DNA of 64,000 nucleotides from Streptococcus suis (GTDB taxonomy: Bacteria; Bacillota; Bacilli; Lactobacillales; Streptococcaceae): assembly GCF_016775005.1 (NCBI RefSeq), contig NZ_JAEUXI010000007.1:1-64000 (forward strand), in the 5' to 3' direction. Of this stretch, positions 51,732 through 61,844 are shown one piece after another. Position 1 is the first letter of the stretch, and the number at the start of each line of letters is the position of its first letter. The position numbers and the translations under genes were made by a program. A model generated the notes under the pieces. That model had not been told where the DNA came from. It saw only the letters and a list, made by a program, of their open reading frames with translations, and searched no databases.

Positions 51732-52445
51732 TCAGACCTTTCTCACAGTGGCCAAGGCCGCCTGAGGCAACAAGAGATACCCATGCTCTTGAAGGACAGC
51801 ACGGGTCAAGTTGGAATCCTTACTATGTTCCAGCATTCGCGCCAAGACATACTCTGGGTAGTTTCTAACCTTATGCTCCACATGAATCAAAACTGTCATG
51901 TAGTAGCGACCATCCATTTTGTAGAGCTCAGACTCCTCGATATCAAAATCAACTGTTTGACTAAATTGATGCAGTTGTTGGAAATCATCAAATTCAAGGA
52001 TGTAATAGATGTAGCGACGATCCTCTTCCTCTTCTTCAGCATCCAAGCTATCCACTTCTTCCAAAAAATTCACTGCTGCACTGTCCGCTGCACTCTTACT
52101 ACGCAAGGAATCTTCAAAAGTCTTAAATAACTGTTCTGGAGAAAGCTTGGACACATCATCCAAGTTGGACAAATCTGCCAGGTCTTCAAAATCTAACTGC
52201 TGGTCAATTTCTGACTTGGTGACAAAAATATCCACACGATCAGGTTTTGGCGTTACTCGAAAACTAAGCATCCCACTTTCCTTGAAATGATTTGGCAGAT
52301 CCAATTCATCCAAGACAGTGTAGAAAAAGTCTTCTGTTTTTTCTTGAGGAATCAGAAAATCAGCGATCTCCATCCCTCTTTCTTCTAAATCGTCTAATAA
52401 AATGGTGATTTTTAAGGTCGAATCACTTATTTGCTTGACTTTCAT
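51732..52445 (-). CDS. mecA: Adaptor protein MecA
   Basis: Adaptor that delivers substrates such as ComX/SigX or ComK-type proteins to ClpCP protease. 237 residues from ATG 52445 (MKVKQISDSTLKITILLDDLEERGMEIADFLI), with the N-terminal target-binding domain, an acidic linker (VDSLDAEEEEEDRRY) and the C-terminal ClpC-binding domain. In streptococci it limits competence. rgpG follows after one base. Confidence 0.94.
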   Translation of the reverse strand: MKVKQISDSTLKITILLDDLEERGMEIADFLIPQEKTEDFFYTVLDELDLPNHFKESGMLSFRVTPKPDRVDIFVTKSEIDQQLDFEDLADLSNLDDVSKLSPEQLFKTFEDSLRSKSAADSAAVNFLEEVDSLDAEEEEEDRRYIYYILEFDDFQQLHQFSQTVDFDIEESELYKMDGRYYMTVLIHVEHKVRNYPEYVLARMLEHSKDSNLTRAVLQEHGYLLLPQAALATVRKV

Positions 52446-52575
52446 CACATACCTCTTACTTTCATTGCCCTTGCTCGAAAAAAATAAGCCTAGGGCTACA
52501 CTCATACAGGGTTACTTCCTTCATTATACAAGAAAGAAGCGTATTTTACAAAAAAAAAGCAGACTTGTCTGCCTT

Positions 52576-53427
52576 TTAAAAGATCAATGTAAAGAGATAA
52601 TAGAGGAGTAAGAGCGTCCCCAATCCGATACGGTACTTCCCAAAAATCGTGAAGTCATGGCGTTTGACATAATCCGTCAAAAAGCGGATGGCTAAAAGAG
52701 AAACCCCAAATGCTGTCACCATAGAAACGAGCAACAAGAACCATTGATCCCCCGTCACAGAAATCCCTTTCGCCAACAACTTGACCACCTTCAACAAGCT
52801 GGCACCAAACATAATCGGGATTCCCAAAAAGAAGGTAAATTCTGTTGCAACCTGACGGCTTGTCCCTAGTAAAATTCCCCCTAAAATTGTAGCTCCAGAA
52901 CGGCTGGTTCCTGGAATCAAGGCAAGAACTTGGAACAATCCAATATAGAGAGCCGTTTTATAAGGTAGACGTGCCAAGGAAGTAACCTGCGACTCACGCG
53001 ATTGATTCCATTTTTCAACATAGACGAAAGCCACACCGTAAGCAATCAACATCAAGGCAACAACTACAAAGTTGTAGAGATGCAAGTCCAACCAATCATC
53101 AAAGAGAAAACCCAAAACCGCTGCTGGCATCGCTGCGATGATAACCTTCGCCCAAAGCTGCCAAGTCAAACGAATCTCCTTAGCTGATTTACCAGCCTGG
53201 AAAGGATTCAATTTATCAAAATACAGAACCATCACAGCCAAAATAGCTCCCAACTGAATCACAACATTAAACATCGAAGTGAAATCATCACTGACCTTTG
53301 AAAACTGGACAAATTCTTGCACTAAAATCAAATGGCCAGTCGAAGAGATGGGTAGCCATTCTGTAATCCCTTCTACAATACCAAAGAAAATCGCTTTTAT
53401 TATTTCAATCAAGATGTCAAACCCCAT
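52576..53427 (-). CDS. uppP: Undecaprenyl-diphosphatase UppP (BacA)
   Basis: Recycles undecaprenyl pyrophosphate to the lipid carrier used by peptidoglycan and wall polysaccharide synthesis. 283 residues, about eight helices, with the two catalytic regions [17 protein letters not shown] and [14 protein letters not shown] start it at ATG 53427 because the earlier ATG at 53439 falls between the -10 box and the predicted transcript start. Confidence 0.93.
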   Translation of the reverse strand: MGFDILIEIIKAIFFGIVEGITEWLPISSTGHLILVQEFVQFSKVSDDFTSMFNVVIQLGAILAVMVLYFDKLNPFQAGKSAKEIRLTWQLWAKVIIAAMPAAVLGFLFDDWLDLHLYNFVVVALMLIAYGVAFVYVEKWNQSRESQVTSLARLPYKTALYIGLFQVLALIPGTSRSGATILGGILLGTSRQVATEFTFFLGIPIMFGASLLKVVKLLAKGISVTGDQWFLLLVSMVTAFGVSLLAIRFLTDYVKRHDFTIFGKYRIGLGTLLLLYYLFTLIF

Positions 53428-53439
53428 TCTTTTTTTCAT

Positions 53440-53450
53440 ATTATACCATA
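53440..53450 (-). promoter_or_regulatory. uppP promoter
   Basis: TATGG-TATAAT on the minus strand (hexamer 53445-53440), an extended -10. Expected start near 53433, leaving a leader of only about six bases before the ATG at 53427. Confidence 0.6.
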
Positions 53451-53483
53451 TTCGACCTGAGAGTGAATAAAAAAACAATAGGA

Positions 53484-53512
53484 TTGAAATTTGTCAGAAT
53501 TTTTTGTAAAAT
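53484..53512 (+). promoter_or_regulatory. glnPQ promoter with CodY-like site
   Basis: -35 TTGAAA (53484-53489), 17-base spacer, -10 TAAAAT (53507-53512). The spacer holds ATTTGTCAGAATTTT (53489-53503), matching the CodY consensus at 11 of 15 positions, which is weak. Confidence 0.65.
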
Positions 53513-53540
53513 AGAGAAATACTTTCAGTAAGGAGACATT

Positions 53541-55106
53541 ATGAAAACTAAATGGATGATTTTTCTGCTGACCCTAATCAGTGTTTTTTCAATTAGCACA
53601 GGGGTTCAAGCAGATGACTACCTACGAGTTGGGATGGAAGCAGCTTACGCTCCCTTTAACTGGACCCAAGAGGATGACAGTAATGGCGCTGTTCCAATCG
53701 AAGGAACCAACCAATATGCCAACGGCTACGATGTGCAGATTGCAAAAAAAATTGCAGCATCACTAGACAAGGAACTTTTGGTCGTTAAAACAAAATGGGA
53801 AGGACTTGTCCCTGCTCTTACTTCTGGCAAAATAGATATGATTATCGCTGGTATGAGCCCAACTGAGGAACGAAAAAAAGAGATAGCCTTCTCAGATAGC
53901 TACTACACTTCGATTCCAACCCTTGTGGTTCGTTCGGACAGTGAATACGCCGATGCAAGCAGTCTAGCTGATTTTACTGGCGCAAAAATTACTGCCCAGC
54001 AAGGAGTTTACCTCTACGACTTGATTGACCAAATCCAAGGTGCCAACAAGCAGACAGCCATGGGAGACTTTTCTCAGATTCGTCAAGCCTTAGAATCAGG
54101 TATTATTGATGCCTATGTTTCTGAACGACCAGAAGCCCGCACCGCTGAAGCAGCCAACTCTGCCTTCAAAATGGTTGAATTGACTGACGGATTTACAACC
54201 AATGCAGAAGATGTGACGATCGCAGTTGGTATGCGCAAGGACGACAGCCGTATCAACCAGGTCAACCAAGTTCTTGCAGGCATTTCTGAAGAAGAGCAAA
54301 TCGCTCTTATGGACAATATGATTGAAAACCAGCCTGTAGAAGAGGCAAGCGAAGGGGAAGCACCAAGTTTCTTTGCCCAAGTTTGGAACATTGTTGTCAA
54401 CAACTGGCAGCAATTGCTTCGTGGAACAGGTATGACCTTGCTCATTTCCATCTTGGGTACCGTCATCGGTACAGCTATTGGTCTCCTCATCGGTGTCTTC
54501 CGTACAGCGCCAAAGGCAGCTAATAAGGCTCTGGCAATCGGTCAAAAAGTGCTCGGTTGGATTATCAATATCTACATCGAAATTTTCCGTGGTACGCCGA
54601 TGATTGTACAATCCATGGTTATTTACTATGGTACTGCCCAAGCTTTTGGCCTCAACCTTGACCGTACACTAGCTGCTATCTTCATTGTATCCATCAACAC
54701 GGGTGCTTACATGAGTGAGATTGTTCGCGGTGGTATCTTTGCCGTTGATAAGGGACAATTTGAAGCCGCAACGGCCCTTGGATTTACCCACAACCAAACC
54801 ATGCGCAAGATTGTCTTGCCACAGGTTATTCGTAACATCCTTCCAGCAACTGGTAACGAGTTTGTCATCAACATCAAGGATACATCTGTATTGAATGTTA
54901 TCTCCGTCGTAGAATTATACTTCTCAGGAAACACTGTGGCGACGCAAACCTACCAGTACTTCCAAACCTTTACCGTCATTGCCATCATTTACTTTATCTT
55001 GACCTTCACTGTGACCCGCATCTTGCGTGCAGTTGAAAAACGCTTTGACACAGACACCTATACAACCGGTGCCAACCAAATGCAAATCGAGGTACCTCAT
55101 GACTAA
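53541..55106 (+). CDS. glnP: Glutamine-type ABC transporter, substrate-binding/permease fusion
   Basis: 521 residues. Signal peptide 1-24, an SBP_bac_3 domain at about 25-270 ([15 protein letters not shown] ... [11 protein letters not shown]), and a membrane permease domain at about 285-510 with the EAA loop [21 protein letters not shown]. Fusion of one binding domain to the permease is normal for GlnP of Gram-positive cocci. Start ATG follows AAGGAG. Overlaps glnQ by eight bases. Confidence 0.92.
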   Translation: MKTKWMIFLLTLISVFSISTGVQADDYLRVGMEAAYAPFNWTQEDDSNGAVPIEGTNQYANGYDVQIAKKIAASLDKELLVVKTKWEGLVPALTSGKIDMIIAGMSPTEERKKEIAFSDSYYTSIPTLVVRSDSEYADASSLADFTGAKITAQQGVYLYDLIDQIQGANKQTAMGDFSQIRQALESGIIDAYVSERPEARTAEAANSAFKMVELTDGFTTNAEDVTIAVGMRKDDSRINQVNQVLAGISEEEQIALMDNMIENQPVEEASEGEAPSFFAQVWNIVVNNWQQLLRGTGMTLLISILGTVIGTAIGLLIGVFRTAPKAANKALAIGQKVLGWIINIYIEIFRGTPMIVQSMVIYYGTAQAFGLNLDRTLAAIFIVSINTGAYMSEIVRGGIFAVDKGQFEAATALGFTHNQTMRKIVLPQVIRNILPATGNEFVINIKDTSVLNVISVVELYFSGNTVATQTYQYFQTFTVIAIIYFILTFTVTRILRAVEKRFDTDTYTTGANQMQIEVPHD

Positions 55107-55842
55107 CAACATCATACTTGAAATTAAAAACCTAAAGAAATCTTATGGACAAAACCATGTCCTCAAAGACATCTCCGTGAGCGTTGAGAAAGGAGAAGTC
55201 ATTTCCATTATCGGATCCTCTGGTTCTGGAAAATCAACTTTCCTTCGTTCAATCAACCTTTTGGAAACACCAACTGAAGGACAAATCCTCTATCACGGCC
55301 AAGATGTATTGGCAAAAGGCTATGATTTGACTACTTACCGTGAAAAACTAGGTATGGTTTTCCAATCCTTTAACCTGTTTAACAACCTCAATGTTTTGGA
55401 AAATGCCATCGTGGCACAAACTACTGTATTAAAACGCGATCGTGCAGAAGCTGAAAAAATCGCCAAAGAAAACCTCAACAAGGTCGGCATGACCGAGCAG
55501 TACTGGCAAGCCAAACCGAATCAACTCTCTGGTGGACAAAAACAACGGGTCGCTATTGCCCGTGCCTTATCTGTTAATCCAGAAGTCATTCTCTTTGACG
55601 AGCCAACCTCAGCCCTTGACCCGGAAATGGTCGGAGAGGTACTCAAAACCATGCAGGATCTTGCAAAATCTGGCTTGACTATGATCATCGTTACGCATGA
55701 AATGGAATTTGCCCGCGATGTTTCAAACCGTGTCATCTTTATGGACAAGGGAGTCATCGCTGAAGAAGGTAGCCCACAGCAAATCTTTGAAAATCCCCAG
55801 GAAGAACGGACCAAGGTCTTCTTGCAACGATTCCTCGGTTAG
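55099..55842 (+). CDS. glnQ: Amino-acid ABC transporter ATP-binding protein
   Basis: ATPase of the same importer, 247 residues from ATG 55099. Walker [10 protein letters not shown], signature [15 protein letters not shown], Walker [15 protein letters not shown] and H-loop [11 protein letters not shown]. Eight-base overlap with the permease gene. Confidence 0.95.
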   Translation: MTNNIILEIKNLKKSYGQNHVLKDISVSVEKGEVISIIGSSGSGKSTFLRSINLLETPTEGQILYHGQDVLAKGYDLTTYREKLGMVFQSFNLFNNLNVLENAIVAQTTVLKRDRAEAEKIAKENLNKVGMTEQYWQAKPNQLSGGQKQRVAIARALSVNPEVILFDEPTSALDPEMVGEVLKTMQDLAKSGLTMIIVTHEMEFARDVSNRVIFMDKGVIAEEGSPQQIFENPQEERTKVFLQRFLG

Positions 55843-55850
55843 ACAAGCAA

Positions 55851-55928
55851 AAAAGGATGGGCTTTCCCCATCCTTTTTCTCATATAAAAATAGACAGTCT
55901 GCAAAGCAAACTGTCTATTTTTATATGG
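55851..55928. terminator. Two terminators between glnQ and the convergent small gene
   Basis: First hairpin: AAAAAGGATGGG.. with CCCATCCTTTTT (55851-55879). Second: an 18-bp perfect stem (55882-55899 with 55911-55928) with A- and T-runs on each side. Together they stop transcription from both directions. Confidence 0.85.
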
Positions 55929-55938
55929 CTATATCAGA

Positions 55939-56148
55939 TTAGCCTTCAAATTTTTTATGGTTTTTATCGTAAAAATCAATCAAACCCAAAGCAGTTGCAA
56001 ATGAGATGTTGTCGATTTTTGCACGACCTTGTGCAAGAGCAATAACTGACATTTCGCGTGCATTGGTTTCCTTAGAGATACGGTAACCTGTGATTTTCTT
56101 ATCACGGACCCAGCCGACAACAGCGGCTACTTTTTCGTAACTTGTCAT
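55939..56148 (-). CDS. Small conserved HTH-like protein
   Basis: Sixty-nine residues from ATG 56148 (GGAAGGGGGG upstream). Contains a pattern like a Cro-type helix-turn-helix (ITGYRISKETNAREMSVIALAQGRAKIDNISFATALGL). Has its own promoter and terminator. Precise role unknown. Confidence 0.7.
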   Translation of the reverse strand: MTSYEKVAAVVGWVRDKKITGYRISKETNAREMSVIALAQGRAKIDNISFATALGLIDFYDKNHKKFEG

Positions 56149-56182
56149 AAATGACCCCCCTTCCATTTTATTCGTGCAGTTT

Positions 56183-56212
56183 AGTATAATATAAAAGACT
56201 AGGACTTGTCAA
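56183..56212 (-). promoter_or_regulatory. Promoter of the small HTH-like gene
   Basis: Perfect -35 TTGACA (56212-56207), 18-base spacer, -10 TATACT (56188-56183). Confidence 0.7.
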
Positions 56213-56361
56213 GAAAAATGTTCGTTTTTTCCAAGTTTTACAAGGAAATACAGGCTGAACATCTGCCTTAAGAACCTCTGTAGTGAGCGATAATTTGGAG
56301 CAATCAGCCTCCTTTCCATTACAAACCTTGCAGTCAATCCTGCATGAAGAAAATAGGAATC

Positions 56362-57615
56362 TTAGACTAACATTTTATAAAGGGAATCATTTTCATGGAG
56401 ATTGATGTATTGAGGATCAAACTCTTCTAAGCGTTGGATAAAGGCTGAAAAGTCATGTTTATTCCCCAGTGCAATACCAATCAGAACGGGACCTGTCCCC
56501 TTATTAGCCCGCTTGATGTACTCAAAACGAGTAATATCATCATTTGGTCCCAAGATGTGGTTTACAAACTCGCGCAATGCCCCAGGTCGTTGCGGAAAGT
56601 TAACCACAAAGTAATGCTTGATCCCTTCATAAATTAATGCTCGCTCTTCCATTTCCGGCATCCGGTTGATGTCATTATTCCCTCCTGAAATTATACAACA
56701 AACAACCTTGCCTTTGATTTGATCTTTGACAACATCAAGGGCTGCAATCGTTGCGGCACCAGCTGGCTCTGCAACAATCCCTTGCTTGGAATATAGATCA
56801 ATAATGGTTTCTGAAATCCAGCCTTCATCAACTCCGACGAGTTGATCAACATGCTTACGTGCCACTTCATAAGTTGTTTTACCAACTTTTTGAACAGCAA
56901 TCCCATCCGCAAACTTGTCAATGGTTTCCAGTTTAATCGGTCTTCCTTTGTCAAAGGCCGCCTTCATCGAACGAGCACCGCTAGCTTCTACTCCTATTAT
57001 TTTGGTGTCCGGAGCCTGATCTTTGATATATGCAGAGACACCTGCAATCAGACCACCTCCACCAACAGGTACTAAAATGGTATCAAAGGAAATAGCCATC
57101 TCCCTCGCTTGCTCCAACATTTCAACTGCAACCGTTCCTTGCCCAGCTTGTACATTTTGATCATCAAAGGGATCGATAAAGATCTTCCCAGTTTCTTGAG
57201 TATAAGCTTGTGCTGCCTTAGCAGATTCATCAAAGGTATCACCTACCAACTTAATATCCACCTGAACTCCACCAAAGAATCGGACTTGCCCAATCTTTTG
57301 CTGGGGAGTAGTCACTGGCATAAAGATAGTTGCTGGAATCCCCATTTCTTTACAGGTATAAGCCACACCTTGTGCATGATTTCCAGCCGAAGCACATACA
57401 ACACCCTGAGCTTTTTGCTCCTGACTCAATTCGGAAATGGCATAGTAAGCTCCGCGAATCTTAAAGGAACGAACAGGTTGCTCATTTTCCCGCTTAATAT
57501 AAATTTGGGCACCATACTTTTCAGATAGGTAACGATCATAATCCAATGATGTACGAACAACTACATTTTGCAAGGTTTCATGTGCTTGTTGAACATGTTT
57601 TGCTTGTAAGGTCAA
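56362..57615 (-). CDS. ilvA: Threonine dehydratase IlvA
   Basis: PLP enzyme that makes 2-oxobutanoate from threonine, the first step to isoleucine. About 417 residues: PLP lysine in VRSFKIRGAYYAIS, glycine loop VPVGGGGLIAG, and a C-terminal ACT-like domain (PQRPGALREFVNHIL ... DDITRFEYIKR). I place the start at TTG 57615 behind AGAGGAG, because the ATG at 57639 is part of the -10 box. Confidence 0.92.
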   Translation of the reverse strand: MTLQAKHVQQAHETLQNVVVRTSLDYDRYLSEKYGAQIYIKRENEQPVRSFKIRGAYYAISELSQEQKAQGVVCASAGNHAQGVAYTCKEMGIPATIFMPVTTPQQKIGQVRFFGGVQVDIKLVGDTFDESAKAAQAYTQETGKIFIDPFDDQNVQAGQGTVAVEMLEQAREMAISFDTILVPVGGGGLIAGVSAYIKDQAPDTKIIGVEASGARSMKAAFDKGRPIKLETIDKFADGIAVQKVGKTTYEVARKHVDQLVGVDEGWISETIIDLYSKQGIVAEPAGAATIAALDVVKDQIKGKVVCCIISGGNNDINRMPEMEERALIYEGIKHYFVVNFPQRPGALREFVNHILGPNDDITRFEYIKRANKGTGPVLIGIALGNKHDFSAFIQRLEEFDPQYINLHENDSLYKMLV

Positions 57616-57637
57616 TGGTTTTCTCCTCTTCTGGTTC

Positions 57638-57647
57638 ATTATAGCAA
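57638..57647 (-). promoter_or_regulatory. ilvA promoter
   Basis: TGC-TATAAT on the minus strand (hexamer 57643-57638), an extended -10; expected transcript start near 57631 and 16-base leader. Confidence 0.6.
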
Positions 57648-57714
57648 ATATGCAAAGAAATTTATAGAAATTATGCGCACTTCCGACTATTTCATTGCAT
57701 TTTTATCATAGAGT

Positions 57715-57757
57715 GGTTGAAAAGAGTTGGAAATCCAACTCTTTTCAACCTTTATTT
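57715..57757. terminator. Perfect 16-bp hairpin between ilvC and ilvA
   Basis: GGTTGAAAAGAGTTGG (57715-57730) pairs exactly with CCAACTCTTTTCAACC (57735-57750), loop AAAT. A T-rich run follows on the plus strand but not on the minus strand, so for ilv transcripts it may act as a processing or stability element. Confidence 0.7.
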
Positions 57758-57849
57758 GTTATCAAGATTTGTACTAGATAGACCTAGTAACTCACTTAAG
57801 TTTTCTCTCTTAACGAGTCTCACTTTTCCATTGTAAGCTCAAATCCTTT

Positions 57850-58331
57850 GGTTGCCCTCGCATTTCTAGGCGACTAACTGAAAGAGTCTGGGCAATTAGC
57901 CCCGTGCAACTTCTTAGAGTTCGTGTCAACATCTCAGCGCAGTGGTTGATTGGCAGCTTTGTTCGTGATTCCCACTCCAAATCTGACCTAAGCAACTGTG
58001 CGGGGGTGGGAAGACGAACTCTTTTTAGACCAGTCGAGTTCTTTCCCACTCCCTTTCACTCCACCGGACTGACCTCGCTTTCTTGTTTCTAGGCGAGGGC
58101 TCTGACAGTTTGGGGAACTGTCAGAGGTTGGAGATGAAACTTGCGATAGCAAGTGTCTCATAGCCTATCCGAAGGCCTACCTCGCTTTTCAATTTCTGGG
58201 CGAGGACTAGAATAGCCGATCCCTAGGCTATACATTGCTTTTGTATTTCTGGGCAAGGCCTAAAACAGTCCACCTAAACTACCTCGCTCTCTTGTTGTCA
58301 AGCTCGGGTTAAAATAGTCCCCCGGACTATA
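57850..58331. repeat. Degenerate hairpin-repeat tract between ilvC and ilvA
   Basis: Five copies of a CCTCGC..TTTCT(A/G)GGCGAGG-type hairpin (57856, 58072, 58179, 58232, 58281) alternate with small palindromes such as AATAGCCGATCCCTAGGCTAT, AATAGTCCCCCGGACTAT and CTCTGACAGTT..AACTGTCAG (58100-58127). The last palindrome before ilvC probably ends its transcript. No gene is seen in this 480-base stretch. Confidence 0.7.
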
Positions 58332-59375
<1,044 letters not shown>

Positions 59376-59399
59376 TTATTATTCTATAAAGGTTTAAGA

Positions 59400-59876
59400 C
59401 TAATCTCGACTGAAACCAGTCGCACCCGTCCTCGCAATGTTCTTGATTCCATATGGCTGAATCACACGCAAGAGGGCGTCAATCTTATCTCCGTCACCTG
59501 TCATTTGAATGGTAATGGAATGAGGGGCTACATCGACAACGCTTGCACGGAAGGGTTGGATAATCGCCAAAATTTCTGCTCGCTTGGCTGGTGGAGCGAC
59601 AATTTTAACCAGAATTACTTCTCGTTCCAAATGGGGAATGTCCGTCAAATCACGGACACGGACCACATCAATCAAGCGGTTCAGCTGTTTGATGATTTGT
59701 TCGACCTCATCGTGACTGGCCACGTCTACAATCACCGTCACACGTGAGATGCCATCCACTTCTGTCGGACCGACGGAGATAGATTCAATGTTGATTTGCC
59801 GACGAGATAGGACACCTGTAAAGCGATTGAGCACTCCGGAGGAATTTCGTAATTTAGCTGTTAACATTCTACGCAT
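59400..59876 (-). CDS. ilvN: Acetolactate synthase small subunit
   Basis: 158-residue regulatory subunit with N-terminal ACT domain (NSSGVLNRFTGVLSRRQINIESISVGPTEVDG) that binds valine, and a C-terminal ALS_ss_C domain. Overlaps ilvB by eight bases. Confidence 0.94.
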   Translation of the reverse strand: MRRMLTAKLRNSSGVLNRFTGVLSRRQINIESISVGPTEVDGISRVTVIVDVASHDEVEQIIKQLNRLIDVVRVRDLTDIPHLEREVILVKIVAPPAKRAEILAIIQPFRASVVDVAPHSITIQMTGDGDKIDALLRVIQPYGIKNIARTGATGFSRD

Positions 59877-61575
59877 TGAACTTCACCCCCAACATCTCTG
59901 CATTGCTCTTGCCAGCCGGTACCATTGGTTGAACGTGCTCTGTTTTGGAAATATGCACTTCAATTAACATGGGCTTGTCTTCCAAAATGACTTTCATATC
60001 TTCAGAAAGGGTGGCTGGATTGTCAAAACTATAATGGGCAATACCGTAGGCTTCCGCTAATAGTTGGAAATTAGGCTCGGCATCAAAGACGGACTGACTG
60101 CGACGTTTATCATAGAAGGATTCCTGCCACTGACGGACCATGCCAAGCGAATGGTTGTTAATCAGAACCACCTTAATCGGCACACCATAACCATTAAGAA
60201 TAGCTAGTTCCTGGTTGGTCATCTGGAAACCACCGTCTCCGACAAAAAGAACGACTTCACGGTCAGGGTTGGCTAATTTTGCTCCAATAGCTGCTGGAAT
60301 ACCAAAGCCCATGGTTCCCATACCGCCAGATGTCACCAATTGGCGGGCATGCTTGTAAGGATAGAATTGAGCTGCCCACATCTGGTGTTGGCCAACGTCT
60401 GTGATCACAATGGCATCTCCCTTGGTCAACTGACCAATCAATTCAATAGCCTGTTGCGGTTTGATAACCCTATCATCTTCCTCATACCAAAACGGTGCTC
60501 TGCGTTTGTTGTCCAAGACTTTGGCAGTCCAGTCGGAATAATCTGTTTCTACCGTATCTAGTTTCAGCAAGGCCTGTAAGGTCGCCTTGGCATCTCCTAC
60601 GACCGGAATAGCCGTCTTTTTGACCTTACCAATCTCTGCTGGATCGATATCGATATGAGCAACTAGTGCATTTGGTGCATAAGTCAGAGGATTACCTGTC
60701 AATCGGTCATCAAAACGAGCACCGATATTGATGATGTAGTCCGCATCGTTCATAGCCATATTGGAGGCGTAAGATCCGTGCATCCCGCCCATTCCAAGAG
60801 ACAGTTCATGCTCGATTGGCATAGCACCTAGACCTAGCAGGGTTGACACAACTGGAATCTGATAGCGCTCTGCAAAGGCTATCAGCTCTTGATTGGCATC
60901 GGCGTAGTTGACCCCGCCGCCTGCAAGAATAACCGGTTGTTTGGCAAGACTCAATTGCTTGAGGATTTTTTTGACCTGCAAGCCATTTGGCTCAACCGTT
61001 GGTTGGTAGCTTGGCAGGTGAATACTTGGATCATGGTAGCTGCTAACCAAAGTCTCTTGGATGTCTTTTGGAACATCGATAACGACTGGGCCTGGACGAC
61101 CAGTTGTAGCAATATGGACGGCTTCTGTAATCACGCGCGGAATATCAGCCGTATCACGAATCTGGTAGTTGTATTTTGTAATAGGGGTTGTAATCCCAAT
61201 AATATCTGCTTCCTGAAAGGCATCCTTACCGATCCCCCTTGTTGCAACCTGGCCGGTGAAAACCAGCAAGGGTACGCTATCCCCCATAGCATCAGCAATC
61301 CCTGTAATGGCATTGGTCGCTCCTGGACCTGATGTCACCAAGGCAACACCTAATTTACCAGTTGACTTAGCATAGCCTTCTGCCGCATGAACGGCCCCTT
61401 GCTCATGACGGGCCAAAATATGCTGAATCCCCTCAAAACGATAGATTTCATCGTATAAAGGTAAAACAGCTCCACCTGGGTAACCGAAAATCATATCAAC
61501 CCCCAGTTGACGCAGGGTATCTAAAATTAGATAGGAACCCGAGCATTCTTTGTCTAATCGAAACTCTTCCAACAA
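59869..61575 (-). CDS. ilvB: Acetolactate synthase large subunit
   Basis: ThDP enzyme, 568 residues, that condenses pyruvate (or pyruvate plus 2-oxobutanoate). N-terminal PYR domain with RHEQGAVHAAEGYA (catalytic Glu), central FAD domain, and C-terminal ThDP motif GDGGFQMTNQELAILN...NN. TTG start at 61575 with AGGAGGGGG. First gene of ilvBNC. Confidence 0.95.
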   Translation of the reverse strand: MLEEFRLDKECSGSYLILDTLRQLGVDMIFGYPGGAVLPLYDEIYRFEGIQHILARHEQGAVHAAEGYAKSTGKLGVALVTSGPGATNAITGIADAMGDSVPLLVFTGQVATRGIGKDAFQEADIIGITTPITKYNYQIRDTADIPRVITEAVHIATTGRPGPVVIDVPKDIQETLVSSYHDPSIHLPSYQPTVEPNGLQVKKILKQLSLAKQPVILAGGGVNYADANQELIAFAERYQIPVVSTLLGLGAMPIEHELSLGMGGMHGSYASNMAMNDADYIINIGARFDDRLTGNPLTYAPNALVAHIDIDPAEIGKVKKTAIPVVGDAKATLQALLKLDTVETDYSDWTAKVLDNKRRAPFWYEEDDRVIKPQQAIELIGQLTKGDAIVITDVGQHQMWAAQFYPYKHARQLVTSGGMGTMGFGIPAAIGAKLANPDREVVLFVGDGGFQMTNQELAILNGYGVPIKVVLINNHSLGMVRQWQESFYDKRRSQSVFDAEPNFQLLAEAYGIAHYSFDNPATLSEDMKVILEDKPMLIEVHISKTEHVQPMVPAGKSNAEMLGVKFNA

Positions 61576-61655
61576 GGTATCCCCCTCCTATAAATTAGTT
61601 TCTACTATAATAACATTTCACTTTGGATAATACTAGTAATTTGTAGTTATCTTCT

Positions 61656-61683
61656 ATAATAGCACAAAGTAAAATAAAGTCAA
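61656..61683 (-). promoter_or_regulatory. ilvBNC promoter
   Basis: -35 TTGACT (61683-61678), 16-base spacer, TGTGC-TATTAT -10 (61661-61656) with a TG extension. Confidence 0.7.
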
Positions 61684-61685
61684 AC

Positions 61686-61700
61686 AATTTTCAGAAAATT
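61686..61700. promoter_or_regulatory. Perfect CodY box upstream of ilvB
   Basis: AATTTTCAGAAAATT matches the CodY consensus AATTTTCWGAAAATT at all 15 positions and lies two bases before the ilvB -35. CodY, with branched-chain amino acids as effector, represses ilv genes in related cocci. Confidence 0.85.
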
Positions 61701-61844
61701 CCTACATTTATTCGGTTTCTTAAAAACTCCTAAACAAATTCTTAAGCTAAACTTAAGCAAATCCCTTGGCTGGCCTGGTTTTAGGTTCCTTTCAGAAAAC
61801 TCCAGTATAGTGATAGCATAGCAAAAACAAGAGAGGTTATGATT

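Noticed and set aside
54096..54641. 181-codon minus-strand frame opposite glnP
   Set aside because: Antisense shadow; glnP frame is complete and conserved.
61576..61838. T-box riboswitch ahead of ilvB
   Set aside because: Leader is under 70 bases and lacks a specifier stem or T-box sequence; a CodY box is present instead.
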